Source: J051 sp040752255 (GTDB lineage: Bacteria > Armatimonadota > Fimbriimonadia > Fimbriimonadales > ATM1). From it: a stretch of DNA of 15,204 nt. Each line of letters opens with the position of its first letter. Position 1 is the first letter of the stretch. Positions 1 through 8,811 of the stretch are shown one piece after another. Both the position numbers and the translations under genes were made by a program. The notes under the pieces were generated by a model that saw only the letters and a list, made by a program, of their open reading frames with translations, was not told the origin of the DNA and made no database searches. The stretch lies in contig JBFMFD010000054.1 in the NCBI GenBank assembly GCA_040752255.1, positions 1-15,204 of the forward strand. The letters are read 5' to 3'.

Positions 1-2
1 GT

Positions 3-3000
3 ATGAATCTGGGCACCGTACAAGAAGATACGGGCACCCAGGTTCGCAATCACTTCTATCGTCCTTCGGATCAATCCGGGATATTCCTTTTTCAGAGCGC
101 GCGCGCCAAGTTGGAAACGCAGCAGATTTATCAGAACGCGGTCACACAGTATAGAGCCGGTAACAAGGATCTCGCTTATAAGACCTTCGGCCATGTTCTT
201 CACTTGGTGTCGCAAGACATGTATTCCGCGCCGCACGCCCACAATGACGTCCACTTTACTTTGGAAGGTTTTGGCGGCCCTACCTTCGCTCCAAACTCTT
301 ATGAGACATGGACCACTGTCCATATAAACGATATCCGGGCTAGCCCGCTGCATAGGGCCAACTCTGTTCCCGAAGTATCAGGCACGATCGGGGACATTCT
401 TGATTCGAATGCTCAGGTCACGTACAGAGCGACAAGGATTATGGGTAACGTGCAGCCTAATACTTCGACTCCGGCAACTGGCGAAATCGCCAACATGTTC
501 CCGCCAACTCACAATCAGAGGATTATTTACATACCGCTTGCGCGGTGCGCGGTTCAGGATGGTTCGAGTTGCCTCGTGTGGGAGGCCAAATGGGAATTGA
601 CCGGCGTGGGTGACTGCTTTGAGTTCACGGGATGCGCTGCTGCCCCGGGGGCTGGAGACGAGTGGTGGATTACGCAGAACTTCCCTAGCGATCCGCCTGG
701 CGCGCGCTTCTTCTACATTGAGGACTCTGCTGTCGCGCGCCCAGCGAACTACCGGGGGATGGATTCCGGCAACAGGGTCCTCGCGGAGTTGTGGGCTCTT
801 GGACATCCAGGAGTTGGCGGCATCGCAGGGGAACAATTGATAGCGAAAGGACAAGCGGCATCCGCGGCGCTGATGCGGTATTTTGCGCAAGCAGTTGACG
901 GACTCGAGCCCAAGATTGAACTGCATCGTGGTGATCAGCAAGGGGCACTGATTGAAGGCGCGCTCATTCCAAATAACGGCTTTACGAACGCTTCGAAGGT
1001 TTTCATTCATGTTACCGATCCGAGATCTTTAGCCTACCCTGCACCGTCAGGAGTATTCCGCCTGGTCTTGAAGAAGACCGATGCTCCGCAATCGGAGTCC
1101 CCAGTCGAATTTGCCTTGGGCAATGATGAAGAGAGCCATCTTTTCGAAAATTTGACCCCTGGTCAGTATGAAGTTGAGGCATTCGACGGCCTGGGAAATA
1201 GGAGTTTGGCTCGGTTTCGCATAGTCACTACTCCGCCAACACTGTTGCTCGTGAATGAGTACGGCGAGCGGATGGATCATGGTTCATATAGCGATAGTGC
1301 CCTTATTACTATAGCCGCCGCTCATAATCCCGCGCCTGTAAAGTCTCTCGAGTTTTTCGTCGGCAATGCCCCTGCTGGGAGCATGCCTGTCCCGGAAGGC
1401 AAAGTAGATATCTCAATCACTCGAAGGTTCTCCGGAGATTCTTGGCACTATGTGCGTGCCTGTGATGTCGCATTGAACTGCGTATACAGCCTATTCGGCG
1501 TGTTCCCGCCTGGAACGACGCCGCCCAATCCTCCGGGACCGCCTCCGTCGCCTGGGTCGGGTGGTACACAAAGGCCTAACCCCAAGCCCGGGCAGCCATT
1601 GCCTCCTCCGGACGACCCGGACAATCCGCCGCCTCCGCCGACTCCCAGTCCGCCTGGGCCGCCGACGCCTCCCGTATGCAAGGGTGAGGGTTGCTTGAAT
1701 GAGCCTCCGGCCGAGGACCCACCATGGGATCCTGAGCCAAAGGTTCCCAAGTTCTGCCAGCGGACGCCGCAGAACTGCAACATCCCCATAGCATTCCCGC
1801 ATGATCCGAACGCGAAGTATGGGCCCAGCGGCTCGGTGGTGCCGGGACAGTTGATGACCTATACCATCGAGTTCGAGAACGAGGGAGACGGCACGGCGCT
1901 CGGGACCTATGTTCGCGACCCCTTGGACCCCGCTCTCGATGAGACGACCTTGGTCCTACGGGACATGCGCCGTGTCAACTTCTTGACCGAGGTTGAGACG
2001 TCGGCGAACTTCCCCTGGTCTTTTGACCCCCGTACCCGTGTCGTCACCCTGCAGACAGGCGACGCGGAGTCGAGAGAGGGAGGTCGTTTTATCCTGGAGG
2101 CGCGGCTGAAGTCAGACACCACTCCAGGCACGATTATCGGCAATCAGGCGATCGTCTACTTCCCTACTGTTCTGGAGGTCACTCCGACCAACTCGATCGT
2201 GTCGGCGGTTCCGTTTGCCAGCCAGTTGATTTATGAGGGAGCCTCCAGTGCCACTTATCTCGCTACGACTCGCTTTGCGGCACGCCTCACGGCGGGAGGG
2301 AAGCCGCTGGTGGCGCAGCCTGTCGAGTTCCTGCTGGCCGGCTCGTCATGGACCGGAGTGACCGACGCAAGCGGAGTGGCGGCCATTTCAACAGCCATCG
2401 CCGTTCTGCCCGGTGTCTATAGCCTGCAAGTGCGCTACGCGGGAGACGGCTTCCTCTACCTGGCTCAAGAGACGAGCAACGAGTTCGTGATAGAAAAGAG
2501 GCGTGTGCGCGTGGATGCCCCCTTCGCCGCCGCTCGATCGACGGAAACGGCTCGGGTGGTCGTTGTTGTGACGGACGACGAGGGGCACCCCTTGAGCGCC
2601 CAGGCCGATGATCCTAAGACGATCCATTTGGAACTCCTGAGTGGGGAAGCCGTGACGCCGTTGGCGACAGAGCTTCTCTCCGGTACGTCTGTCTCTTTCG
2701 CGATTACTCTGCCGCAGCCGCTCAAGATCAATTGGTCTGTGCGGACTCGCTTCGACGGCGATATGCGCTATGCCTCTGCGGTCAGCACCGGCGTTTTGCG
2801 GCTCGTGGACGAGACCCTGCCCACAATAACCATTCATTCACCCACGGGGGGGCAGGTTTACGCCAGTTCTCAGCTGATCCCGATAGATTTTTCGACTCAG
2901 GATAGCGAGGATCCCACGCCCGCGTCTGTCGGTATTCTGACTTCTAGCGCTGGTTTCAGCGTGCCGGTCGCTGATGGCGACTCAGTAGCGGTGTCATCGC

Positions 3001-5780
3001 TCAGTCCAGGTCAGTGGTCGCTTCGGGTGCAGGCCACGGATTGGGCGGGTAACCAGGCTGAGACGCAAGGCGAGATCTTCCGGGTTCTCGCGGTGTCGGA
3101 CAACTTGGCACCGCGCACAAACCTGAACGTCGGCGGTCCCCAATTCGGTACTACCACGATCTTCATTACGACGACTACGCTCATTGGATTCTCCGCGAGC
3201 GACGACCTGACAACGGTCGGAGACGGCATCGGTGCCGGTGTTGAGCGCACAGAGTATTCTTTGGACGGGGGCACTTCAGCGGTTTTCGTTGAAGACTTCG
3301 CCGTCTCTACCGAGGGCGCGCACAGCCTGAGCTTTTTTAGCGCCGATTTCGCGGGTAACATCGAAGCACCGCAGGTGCGCGCGCTGTTCGTGGACACGAC
3401 CTCTCCCATTACGAGACTCCTTGTCGGCGGTTTGCCCGTAGCGACCACCGACGTCACGCTGACGCCGACCGATGGGATATCCTTCTCCACCACGGATGCA
3501 GGCTCGGGCGTGGCGATAATCTTCTACGAAGTGGACGGTGCGACAGCATCCACAATCACGGCCTCCACCTTCACGTTAAGCGTGGGCACGCATTCGCTGA
3601 GCTTCTACAGCGTAGACAACCTCGGCAACACTGAGGCCGCCCAGACGGCGTTCCTCACGGTTCGTAATCCTCAGACGGATGTCGTTGCCCCGCTGGTCCG
3701 CCTGGACTTCCCAGGTACAACGGGGCGCGAGGTTGAGCAGGCCGTTGGCGGCATAGTGAGCGTGCGCGGCGCTGTCACGGATGAGAGCGGCGTTAACTGG
3801 GTGTTGGAAGCGGCTCCGGGCGCGGCAGCCTCCACGGGCTTTACGCAGATCGCCGCCGGCGGCGCGAATGTGACCGGCGTGCTCGCGGCCTGGAACACCG
3901 TGCCGCTTTCGGGACACTTCACTTTGCGCTTGAGAGCGGTTGACGTCTTCGACAACGCGTCCTCCGTCACGGCCGCGGTCTTCGTGGGTAAGCCGGTATT
4001 CAACTTCGCCATCGGCCGCAAGGACTCGCACGTCATCGTCAACCAGCTCAAGAATCCCTCCGGCATCGCCGCGCGCCCCGACGGACTCATCTGGGTCTCG
4101 GTCGAGAATGACCGGCTGCTGCTGTTGAGCTCGACCGGTGCGGTAATCGCCCAGCTCGGCAGGCAGCACGGGCATGGACACGACGATGATGACGACGATG
4201 AAGATGATGACGAAGACGGCGGCGACGATGGCGACGGTTTGCGCTTCTCGAATCCGCGCGGCCTGGCCGTGGACGCTTCGCACAACCTCTACGTCGCAGA
4301 TAAGGGCAGGAATCGCGTGCTCAAGCTCTCTCCGGACGGCTCCCAGATTCTTCTCCAGCTCGCCCGCCTGGACCACCATGGTCGGCCCAAGTCCGGATCT
4401 GGTCCCGGTGAGTTCAAGAAGCCCTGGGACGTGGCCGTGGACGGCAACGGCGACATCTACGCGGCCGACTCGGGAAATGGGCGCATCCAGGTCTTCAACT
4501 CCTCCGGGACCTTCCTGCGCCAGTTCGGACAGGCCGTGCTGCGGCCGAAGACGGATGTGCGCGGTATCGCCCTCACAGGCGAAGGACTTTGGGTCTCGGA
4601 CAAGGAGCAGGAGCGCGTCCATCTGTTCAGCCGCGCGGGCGTGCTCATCAAGTCCATCGGCGACGCTGACTCGGCGGTGGGCGAACTCTCGCGCATGCGC
4701 GGCCTGGCCTCGGATCACTTGGGCGCGCTCTACGTGGTGGAGCCCAACCGCGATCGCACGCAGAAGTTCGACCCCCAGGGCAAAGGCCTGCTCGCCTTCG
4801 GGACCAAAGATGGCCTGTCCCAGGCGGATAAGCAAGCCAAGCGCTACCTGACTCAGCCTATCGACGCGGCCGTAGCACCCGACGGCTCGATTTGGATCAC
4901 GGACACCGGCCGCGACCGCATCGTGCGCTACGCCTTGCCCGTTTCGGGCGGCTACGGCGTGGCGGCCTACTCAACTGGCGGCGGTGAGGGAATCGCGTCG
5001 TCCTCCGTCGAGCCCGCCAAGCGCGTCGTGGACCACAAGGACGGCGCCAAGGTCGAACGCGACGACGGGGCGGGTGTCATGGTTCCGAAGGGCGCGCTCT
5101 CGGCCGACCTCGAGATTACGGTCGATAAGGGCGACGAGAACGAGGACAAGGAGCAGAAGGAGGCCAAGCGCAAGGAGAAGAAGGTCGCGGCCGTATCGGA
5201 GGAGGTGCAATACGGCCCCGAGGGCACGACCTTCAGTACGCCGGTGACGCTGACCATCCCCTATGACCCGGCGCTCATCGCCTCGCGCGGCATCAAGGAG
5301 GAGAGCCTCAAGGTCTACTACTGGAATCCAACGCTCAAGGACTGGGAGGCCATGCCCTCGACGGTCGATAAGACCGCCAAGACGGTGAGCGCGCAGACTT
5401 CGCACTTCTCGTCTTATCAGATCGGGGGCTTGGGCGGCATCGGGGTGGCCGCTCTCGACGACTTCGGCCTGCGCGACGGCTATGCCTTCCCCAATCCTTC
5501 CCGCAACGGGGCGTCTGTCACCTTCCGGCTGCAGCCGGGTTCGGTGGACTCCATCGAGGTGCGCGTCTACGACGTGTCGGGCCGCAAGATCCACTCGTCC
5601 TCCGATTTCCGCTTCAGGGGCGCCATCGACGACGGCAACGGCAAGGGCGCGCAGAACACCTACGACCATATTTGGGACGTGTCGGGCGTCGGCTCGGGCG
5701 TCTACACCTACGTGATGACGGCCAAGAAGGCCGGACAAACGGACATTCGCAAGACGGGGAAGGTCGGCGTCATTCGATAA
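3..5780 (+). CDS. Giant secreted multidomain protein (Zn-PLC-like remnant, Ig/OmpL47, NHL, ZU5, CTD-like), probably 5'-truncated by the window edge
   Basis: The frame is open from the left edge, so the ATG at 3 is probably internal: no signal peptide is visible and the N-terminus looks like the middle of a fold. Residues 63-84 (H64, H67, D72, H78, H80, D82, H84) resemble the metal-ligand region of zinc-dependent phospholipase C, with one residue more than usual between H67 and D72. Ig-like segments follow at about 325-500, then a Pro-rich linker (502-565), a DPNxK-type repeat-like domain (about 600-735), Ig-like domains (738-1030), two OmpL47-like units with GxHSLSFxSxDxxGN motifs (1033-1221), an NHL propeller (about 1332-1656), a ZU5-like domain with VMVPKGALS (about 1670-1805) and a FlgD/type IX CTD-like end (about 1822-1925) with FPNPSRNG and VYDVSGR motifs. 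Likely exported and surface-attached. Its stop touches the PorV-like gene. Enzyme activity is uncertain. Confidence 0.85.
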   Translation: MNLGTVQEDTGTQVRNHFYRPSDQSGIFLFQSARAKLETQQIYQNAVTQYRAGNKDLAYKTFGHVLHLVSQDMYSAPHAHNDVHFTLEGFGGPTFAPNSYETWTTVHINDIRASPLHRANSVPEVSGTIGDILDSNAQVTYRATRIMGNVQPNTSTPATGEIANMFPPTHNQRIIYIPLARCAVQDGSSCLVWEAKWELTGVGDCFEFTGCAAAPGAGDEWWITQNFPSDPPGARFFYIEDSAVARPANYRGMDSGNRVLAELWALGHPGVGGIAGEQLIAKGQAASAALMRYFAQAVDGLEPKIELHRGDQQGALIEGALIPNNGFTNASKVFIHVTDPRSLAYPAPSGVFRLVLKKTDAPQSESPVEFALGNDEESHLFENLTPGQYEVEAFDGLGNRSLARFRIVTTPPTLLLVNEYGERMDHGSYSDSALITIAAAHNPAPVKSLEFFVGNAPAGSMPVPEGKVDISITRRFSGDSWHYVRACDVALNCVYSLFGVFPPGTTPPNPPGPPPSPGSGGTQRPNPKPGQPLPPPDDPDNPPPPPTPSPPGPPTPPVCKGEGCLNEPPAEDPPWDPEPKVPKFCQRTPQNCNIPIAFPHDPNAKYGPSGSVVPGQLMTYTIEFENEGDGTALGTYVRDPLDPALDETTLVLRDMRRVNFLTEVETSANFPWSFDPRTRVVTLQTGDAESREGGRFILEARLKSDTTPGTIIGNQAIVYFPTVLEVTPTNSIVSAVPFASQLIYEGASSATYLATTRFAARLTAGGKPLVAQPVEFLLAGSSWTGVTDASGVAAISTAIAVLPGVYSLQVRYAGDGFLYLAQETSNEFVIEKRRVRVDAPFAAARSTETARVVVVVTDDEGHPLSAQADDPKTIHLELLSGEAVTPLATELLSGTSVSFAITLPQPLKINWSVRTRFDGDMRYASAVSTGVLRLVDETLPTITIHSPTGGQVYASSQLIPIDFSTQDSEDPTPASVGILTSSAGFSVPVADGDSVAVSSLSPGQWSLRVQATDWAGNQAETQGEIFRVLAVSDNLAPRTNLNVGGPQFGTTTIFITTTTLIGFSASDDLTTVGDGIGAGVERTEYSLDGGTSAVFVEDFAVSTEGAHSLSFFSADFAGNIEAPQVRALFVDTTSPITRLLVGGLPVATTDVTLTPTDGISFSTTDAGSGVAIIFYEVDGATASTITASTFTLSVGTHSLSFYSVDNLGNTEAAQTAFLTVRNPQTDVVAPLVRLDFPGTTGREVEQAVGGIVSVRGAVTDESGVNWVLEAAPGAAASTGFTQIAAGGANVTGVLAAWNTVPLSGHFTLRLRAVDVFDNASSVTAAVFVGKPVFNFAIGRKDSHVIVNQLKNPSGIAARPDGLIWVSVENDRLLLLSSTGAVIAQLGRQHGHGHDDDDDDEDDDEDGGDDGDGLRFSNPRGLAVDASHNLYVADKGRNRVLKLSPDGSQILLQLARLDHHGRPKSGSGPGEFKKPWDVAVDGNGDIYAADSGNGRIQVFNSSGTFLRQFGQAVLRPKTDVRGIALTGEGLWVSDKEQERVHLFSRAGVLIKSIGDADSAVGELSRMRGLASDHLGALYVVEPNRDRTQKFDPQGKGLLAFGTKDGLSQADKQAKRYLTQPIDAAVAPDGSIWITDTGRDRIVRYALPVSGGYGVAAYSTGGGEGIASSSVEPAKRVVDHKDGAKVERDDGAGVMVPKGALSADLEITVDKGDENEDKEQKEAKRKEKKVAAVSEEVQYGPEGTTFSTPVTLTIPYDPALIASRGIKEESLKVYYWNPTLKDWEAMPSTVDKTAKTVSAQTSHFSSYQIGGLGGIGVAALDDFGLRDGYAFPNPSRNGASVTFRLQPGSVDSIEVRVYDVSGRKIHSSSDFRFRGAIDDGNGKGAQNTYDHIWDVSGVGSGVYTYVMTAKKAGQTDIRKTGKVGVIR
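1506..1680 (+). repeat. Proline-rich linker, low complexity
   Basis: CCT/CCG/CCC-rich stretch coding for residues about 502-565 of the large protein, mostly P with G, T, N and D. It separates the phospholipase-like and first Ig-like part from the repeat-rich C-terminal part, and probably acts as an extended spacer. The C-rich strand also gives long but spurious Gly-rich antisense frames. Confidence 0.85.
4167..4238 (+). repeat. GAY-rich low-complexity tract coding a His/Asp-rich loop
   Basis: Tandem GAC/GAT/GAA triplets encode residues 1389-1412 of the large protein: a short HGHGH motif followed by a run of Asp and Glu with Gly. It interrupts the first blades of the NHL propeller, between an AQLG strand end and an FSNPRGLAVD blade start, so it should be a solvent-exposed loop. 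Acidic composition suggests metal or Ca2+ binding, which is inference. Confidence 0.85.
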
Positions 5781-6686
5781 ATGAGAACTTTGCTTCTCGT
5801 CGCGACACTCGTGCTGGGCTCCCAGGCCGCCTGGGCGGCCGAGACGGCGGCTTTCCTCGATATCGGCGTGGGCGCGCGGGCGCTCGGCATGGGCGGCGCC
5901 TACACGGCGCTGGCTGATGACGCCAACGCGCTCTACTGGAACCCGGCGGGGCTCTCGCGGCTTGAGAAACGCGAGTTCACGGCCAGCCACGCCGAGATGT
6001 TCGAGAGCACGCGCCATGACTTCCTGGCCTACGCGCATCCCACGAGCCAGGGGACTTTCGCGGGCGGCCTGACATACTTGAGCCAGGGCAAGATCGACGG
6101 CCGCGACAGCCTGGGACGTCAGACGGCGGGCTACGACGCCTCGGACGCGGCGCTCAGCCTCGCCTATGGGCGCAAGCTCGGCGTGGGGGATATCGGCGCG
6201 ACGTTCAAATATCTGAGGAGCCATATCGGCTCGACCGAGGCTCAGGGCTTGGCCGCAGATGTGGGCGCCAAACGCGAGTTCGAAGGCGTCGGACCGGGCA
6301 AACTCGCCTTGGGTGCGGCGCTCAGAAACCTGGGCCCTGGGCTTAAGTTCCAAGACCAGCGCAACGACTTGCCGCTGCGGCTGGCTGTCGGGGCGGGTTA
6401 TCGTTTCGCGGGTGGTCACGCGGCGGCGGCCGAGCTGGTCAACGGCCCTCGCGGCACTGGCACGGATGCCTCGTTCGGCGGAGAGTACCAGGCCATGAAG
6501 AATGTCTATCTGCGTGCGGGTTATACGACGCAGACGACGATTACGGGCGGCTCCGGCTTCGATGCGGCACGGGGCCTCACTATGGGCCTTGGGTTCCGCG
6601 ACGGCCGATGGGGTCTCGACTACGCCATCCTGCCCTCGGGCGAGTTGGGGCGCTCGCATCGGTTCAGTCTTAGCGCACGCTGGTAG
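5781..6686 (+). CDS. PorV/PorQ family (UPF0164-like) outer-membrane beta-barrel protein
   Basis: 301 residues. A Sec signal peptide (about 1-19, ending AAWA before AET) precedes the family's N-terminal signature: GARALGMGGAYTALADD followed by ALYWNPAGLS. The rest consists of alternating strands with Gly and aromatic residues and ends in RFSLSARW, an aromatic C-terminus typical of outer-membrane barrels. In type IX secretion PorV shuttles CTD proteins from the translocon to the attachment complex. The gene starts directly after the TAA of the preceding CTD-like protein (TAAATG, no gap), so the two are very likely co-transcribed and translationally coupled; no good Shine-Dalgarno is seen close to this ATG. 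Family assignment is firm; a role in delivering the upstream protein is inference from context. Confidence 0.85.
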   Translation: MRTLLLVATLVLGSQAAWAAETAAFLDIGVGARALGMGGAYTALADDANALYWNPAGLSRLEKREFTASHAEMFESTRHDFLAYAHPTSQGTFAGGLTYLSQGKIDGRDSLGRQTAGYDASDAALSLAYGRKLGVGDIGATFKYLRSHIGSTEAQGLAADVGAKREFEGVGPGKLALGAALRNLGPGLKFQDQRNDLPLRLAVGAGYRFAGGHAAAAELVNGPRGTGTDASFGGEYQAMKNVYLRAGYTTQTTITGGSGFDAARGLTMGLGFRDGRWGLDYAILPSGELGRSHRFSLSARW

Positions 6687-6719
6687 CAGGGCGCGCGTAA
6701 GGCCCATCTATTCACGGAC

Positions 6720-6748
6720 TTGAGATTCTTTGAGAAGCCCGTTACCCT
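6720..6748 (+). promoter_or_regulatory. Candidate sigma70-type promoter, possibly giving a leaderless mRNA
   Basis: TTGAGA (6720-6725), a 17-nt spacer, then TACCCT (6743-6748). Initiation about 7 nt downstream would fall on or beside the ATG at 6755, which has no clear Shine-Dalgarno. This is a motif match only. Confidence 0.3.
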
Positions 6749-6754
6749 TAAACG

Positions 6755-7216
6755 ATGGCGTTCTTCCTTTTGGTTGGGATGCTCTGGTTGCTAGGTGCGA
6801 CATTCGCTGGCACCGAATTCCTACGGCGTGACGCAGACTCCCTTGACCGGGAAGCGTGTGTTGCGGTTCTCTTCGTGACGTTCTGCGTATTCATTCCCAC
6901 GATCGGCATGTACTTCATTGCGGGTGGCTTGGTGCCGATCTGGATGCATCCGGTGATGATGCTGGGTGGCGGGCTTTTCGGGTTGCTCCTGGGCAGCATC
7001 CACATAGCGTTTCATGCCGCACTGTTCTACGGGCTATCCTGGTTGACCAATGCTTTAATTTTTGCAGCGATACCATCGGCCAGGGTGCGGAGAATCGTTC
7101 TCATCGGCTTGATGTGCTTCATAGCAGCCGCCTCGCTAGCTCCAATCTACTTTCCATTCTCGCACTCTAGCGGCAGTTGGACGAACCTGATTGGAGTCCT
7201 AGCTCGTGGATACTAG
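6755..7216 (+). CDS. Small integral membrane protein of unknown function
   Basis: 153 residues, mostly hydrophobic, with about four transmembrane segments: residues 1-19, about 35-58, about 65-95 and about 108-132. No family or catalytic motif recognised. A short charged stretch (EFLRRDADSLDRE) follows the first helix, and a second basic turn (SARVRR) precedes the last. The ATG lies six bases after a possible -10 element and lacks a good ribosome-binding site. The 3' end overlaps the start of the metallopeptidase gene by 11 nt, so both are probably on one transcript. Base composition is somewhat less GC-rich than its neighbours. Confidence 0.65.
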   Translation: MAFFLLVGMLWLLGATFAGTEFLRRDADSLDREACVAVLFVTFCVFIPTIGMYFIAGGLVPIWMHPVMMLGGGLFGLLLGSIHIAFHAALFYGLSWLTNALIFAAIPSARVRRIVLIGLMCFIAAASLAPIYFPFSHSSGSWTNLIGVLARGY

Positions 7217-8291
7217 ACAAATCCGGTCCTACATGATGCTCCTTATCATCCTGTTGGCATCCGTCCAAGCAGGCGCAGTGAGCCTCTCAAGTGAGGCGCG
7301 CCAGGCCTGCGCCACGGAGATCAGCGCGTTCTGCGGCGGACGCAAGGACTTGCGCGCGTGCTTGAGAGACCATGACGAAGGCCTCATGACGAAGTGCGCC
7401 GCCGTCCTGAACGGCCGTACTGGCGCGGCGTCGGCCGCGATAGCCGTTTCGAGTTCGCGTGCCGTCGTCGAGCCGCCGCCGGGGGGCGCGCCCGTGCCAG
7501 GCGTGTCGGGGGTTTGGTTTGAGGCGGGCTACTCGGGTCCCAAGGGCGAATTGCTTCCTGGGTTTCAAAAGGCGATTTCGGAGGCATTCCCAGGAGGCCT
7601 GCGGCGCGCCGCCGAGTTGCTCGGGCAACCCGAGTATTCCTCCGGGTTTTCGCGGCCTCTCGTTCTGCGCATCGAGTACGACCCGACCCAGCAGAGGGGC
7701 TTGGCGGGCCTAGACGGTGCGCAGGACGCGAGCGGGCGCTTACGGCTTACCTTCAACATGGCGCATTGGGAGGACTGCCCCTCGCGCGACATCCTGCGCA
7801 GCGTGGTGACGCACGAAGTATCCCACGCGGTCCTGCACGACCTTCTCGGCGAAAGACGGTTGGGGACGATTCCCCAGTGGTTCGACGAGGGACTCGCGAT
7901 GCTGGCGGGCGGCGAGCCCGCGCGAAGCATCGCCATGGACGCGGCTTACGCCCGCCATGGGAAAGACTACCCGGGATCCGTCCACTGCCCCTTCGTCAAT
8001 GAGGCCTGGGGGCTGGTAGGGGGCGGGTTGCTGACGGAATGCTATCCCTTCTACCTTCTCGCGGTCGAGAAGCTCGCCGAGTCGTCTCCCGACGCGGTGC
8101 CGGGAATCATCAAGGACCTGCGCGTGGGCGTGCCGATGGAAAACGCCGTCGCCGCGCGCGCCGGGCTGGGGTGGGGGCAATTTGCGGCCGAGGCGGTAGA
8201 GCGTTCGCGCCGCGTCATCGGCGGTAAGTCTTTCATCAGCTTGGTCACGGGAAAGAATTGGTGGCGGCACGTCCGGTGGTGCCGCGGTTGA
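7206..8291 (+). CDS. Exported gluzincin-like metallopeptidase with N-terminal GLG1-like Cys-rich segment
   Basis: 361 residues from a GTG start chosen because GGAG lies 9 nt upstream; the next ATG (7233) has no comparable site. A signal peptide (about 1-24) is followed by a four-Cys segment (C35, C43, C52, C64) with DLRACLRDH spacing like the cysteine-rich GLG1 repeat. The zinc site is HEVSH (residues 203-207), with a likely third ligand E228 in WFDEGLAML, the HExxH plus about 20 Glu arrangement of peptidase MA-like gluzincins. More Cys pairs (in the DCPS, HCPF and ECYPF segments) suggest a disulfide-bonded, extracytoplasmic enzyme. The substrate is unknown. It overlaps the upstream membrane protein by 11 nt and converges on the response-regulator gene with 20 nt between stops. 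Confidence 0.8.
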   Translation: MDTRQIRSYMMLLIILLASVQAGAVSLSSEARQACATEISAFCGGRKDLRACLRDHDEGLMTKCAAVLNGRTGAASAAIAVSSSRAVVEPPPGGAPVPGVSGVWFEAGYSGPKGELLPGFQKAISEAFPGGLRRAAELLGQPEYSSGFSRPLVLRIEYDPTQQRGLAGLDGAQDASGRLRLTFNMAHWEDCPSRDILRSVVTHEVSHAVLHDLLGERRLGTIPQWFDEGLAMLAGGEPARSIAMDAAYARHGKDYPGSVHCPFVNEAWGLVGGGLLTECYPFYLLAVEKLAESSPDAVPGIIKDLRVGVPMENAVAARAGLGWGQFAAEAVERSRRVIGGKSFISLVTGKNWWRHVRWCRG

Positions 8292-8311
8292 GCCAGGTAC
8301 CAGTCTAGAAT

Positions 8312-8716
8312 CTATCGACGCAGAAGACGTCGCAGGCGCGCGAGTAGGATTTCGACTTCGAAAGGCTTGGTCAGGTAGTCGTCGGCGCCGGCGCTCAATG
8401 CCCTGACTTGGTCCTCGGTGCGCGTCCGGCCGCTGACGATGAAGACTGGGATTGCCTTGGTGCGCGGATGTGCGCGTATCGCCTTCAGCAGATCCAGCCC
8501 GCTCAATCCGGGCAGATCCCAGTCGAGCAGCACGGCGTGGAAGTTCTCTTCGTTCAGCTTCCCGAGCGCTTCCTCCGCATTCCGGGTGAAGAGGCATGCG
8601 AACTCATCCTTGTGCCTCCGGAACAGGGACGTGTAGAACGTGCGCATGAGGTCGTCGTCTTCCACGATGATAAGGCGGTGGCGTCGTTCTGCGGCGGATT
8701 CGGCTTTATCGGTCAT
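8312..8716 (-). CDS. Stand-alone CheY-like response regulator receiver
   Basis: 134 residues, a single receiver domain with no output domain. Acidic pocket E19-D20-D21-D22, phosphoacceptor D65 in VLLDWDLPG, switch residue S95 in FIVSGR, and conserved K117 in TKPFE are all present, so it should be phosphorylatable. The ATG is supported by GAGGTG a few bases upstream. It is divergent from the RNA element and 158-residue protein gene, and about 0.8 kb from the end of the histidine kinase gene. Pairing with that kinase is plausible but unproven. Lacking a DNA-binding domain, it must act by protein contact or as a phosphorelay intermediate. Confidence 0.9.
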   Translation of the reverse strand: MTDKAESAAERRHRLIIVEDDDLMRTFYTSLFRRHKDEFACLFTRNAEEALGKLNEENFHAVLLDWDLPGLSGLDLLKAIRAHPRTKAIPVFIVSGRTRTEDQVRALSAGADDYLTKPFEVEILLARLRRLLRR

Positions 8717-8795
8717 CTGGGCACCTCGCGCTCATAGGCATCAATTTATGTGCCGTTGGATGGGCCTTTAGGTCCTAGGGCAGGGCCTACTCGAC

Positions 8796-8811
8796 GGGGG
8801 CCATATGCCCC
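8796..8811. promoter_or_regulatory. Inverted repeat upstream of RNA element A
   Basis: GGGGC-CATAT-GCCCC dyad (within 8796-8811) in the divergent region between the response-regulator start and the RNA element. Two direct GGGCCT copies (8762-8767 and 8783-8788, 21 nt apart) lie just before it. Its position next to a possible -35 suggests an operator, but no binding protein is identifiable. Apart from this and the RNA element, I see nothing coding in 8717-9014. Confidence 0.3.

Noticed and set aside
3576..4835. 419-residue - strand frame opposite the NHL region
   Set aside because: Shadow frame with repetitive Val/Ile from the antisense of the Asp-rich tract; the + strand shows clear NHL repeats.
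4971..6707. 578-residue - strand frame antisense to the large protein and PorV-like gene
   Set aside because: Arg/Ala/Leu-rich shadow spanning two well-supported genes, with no domain signal.
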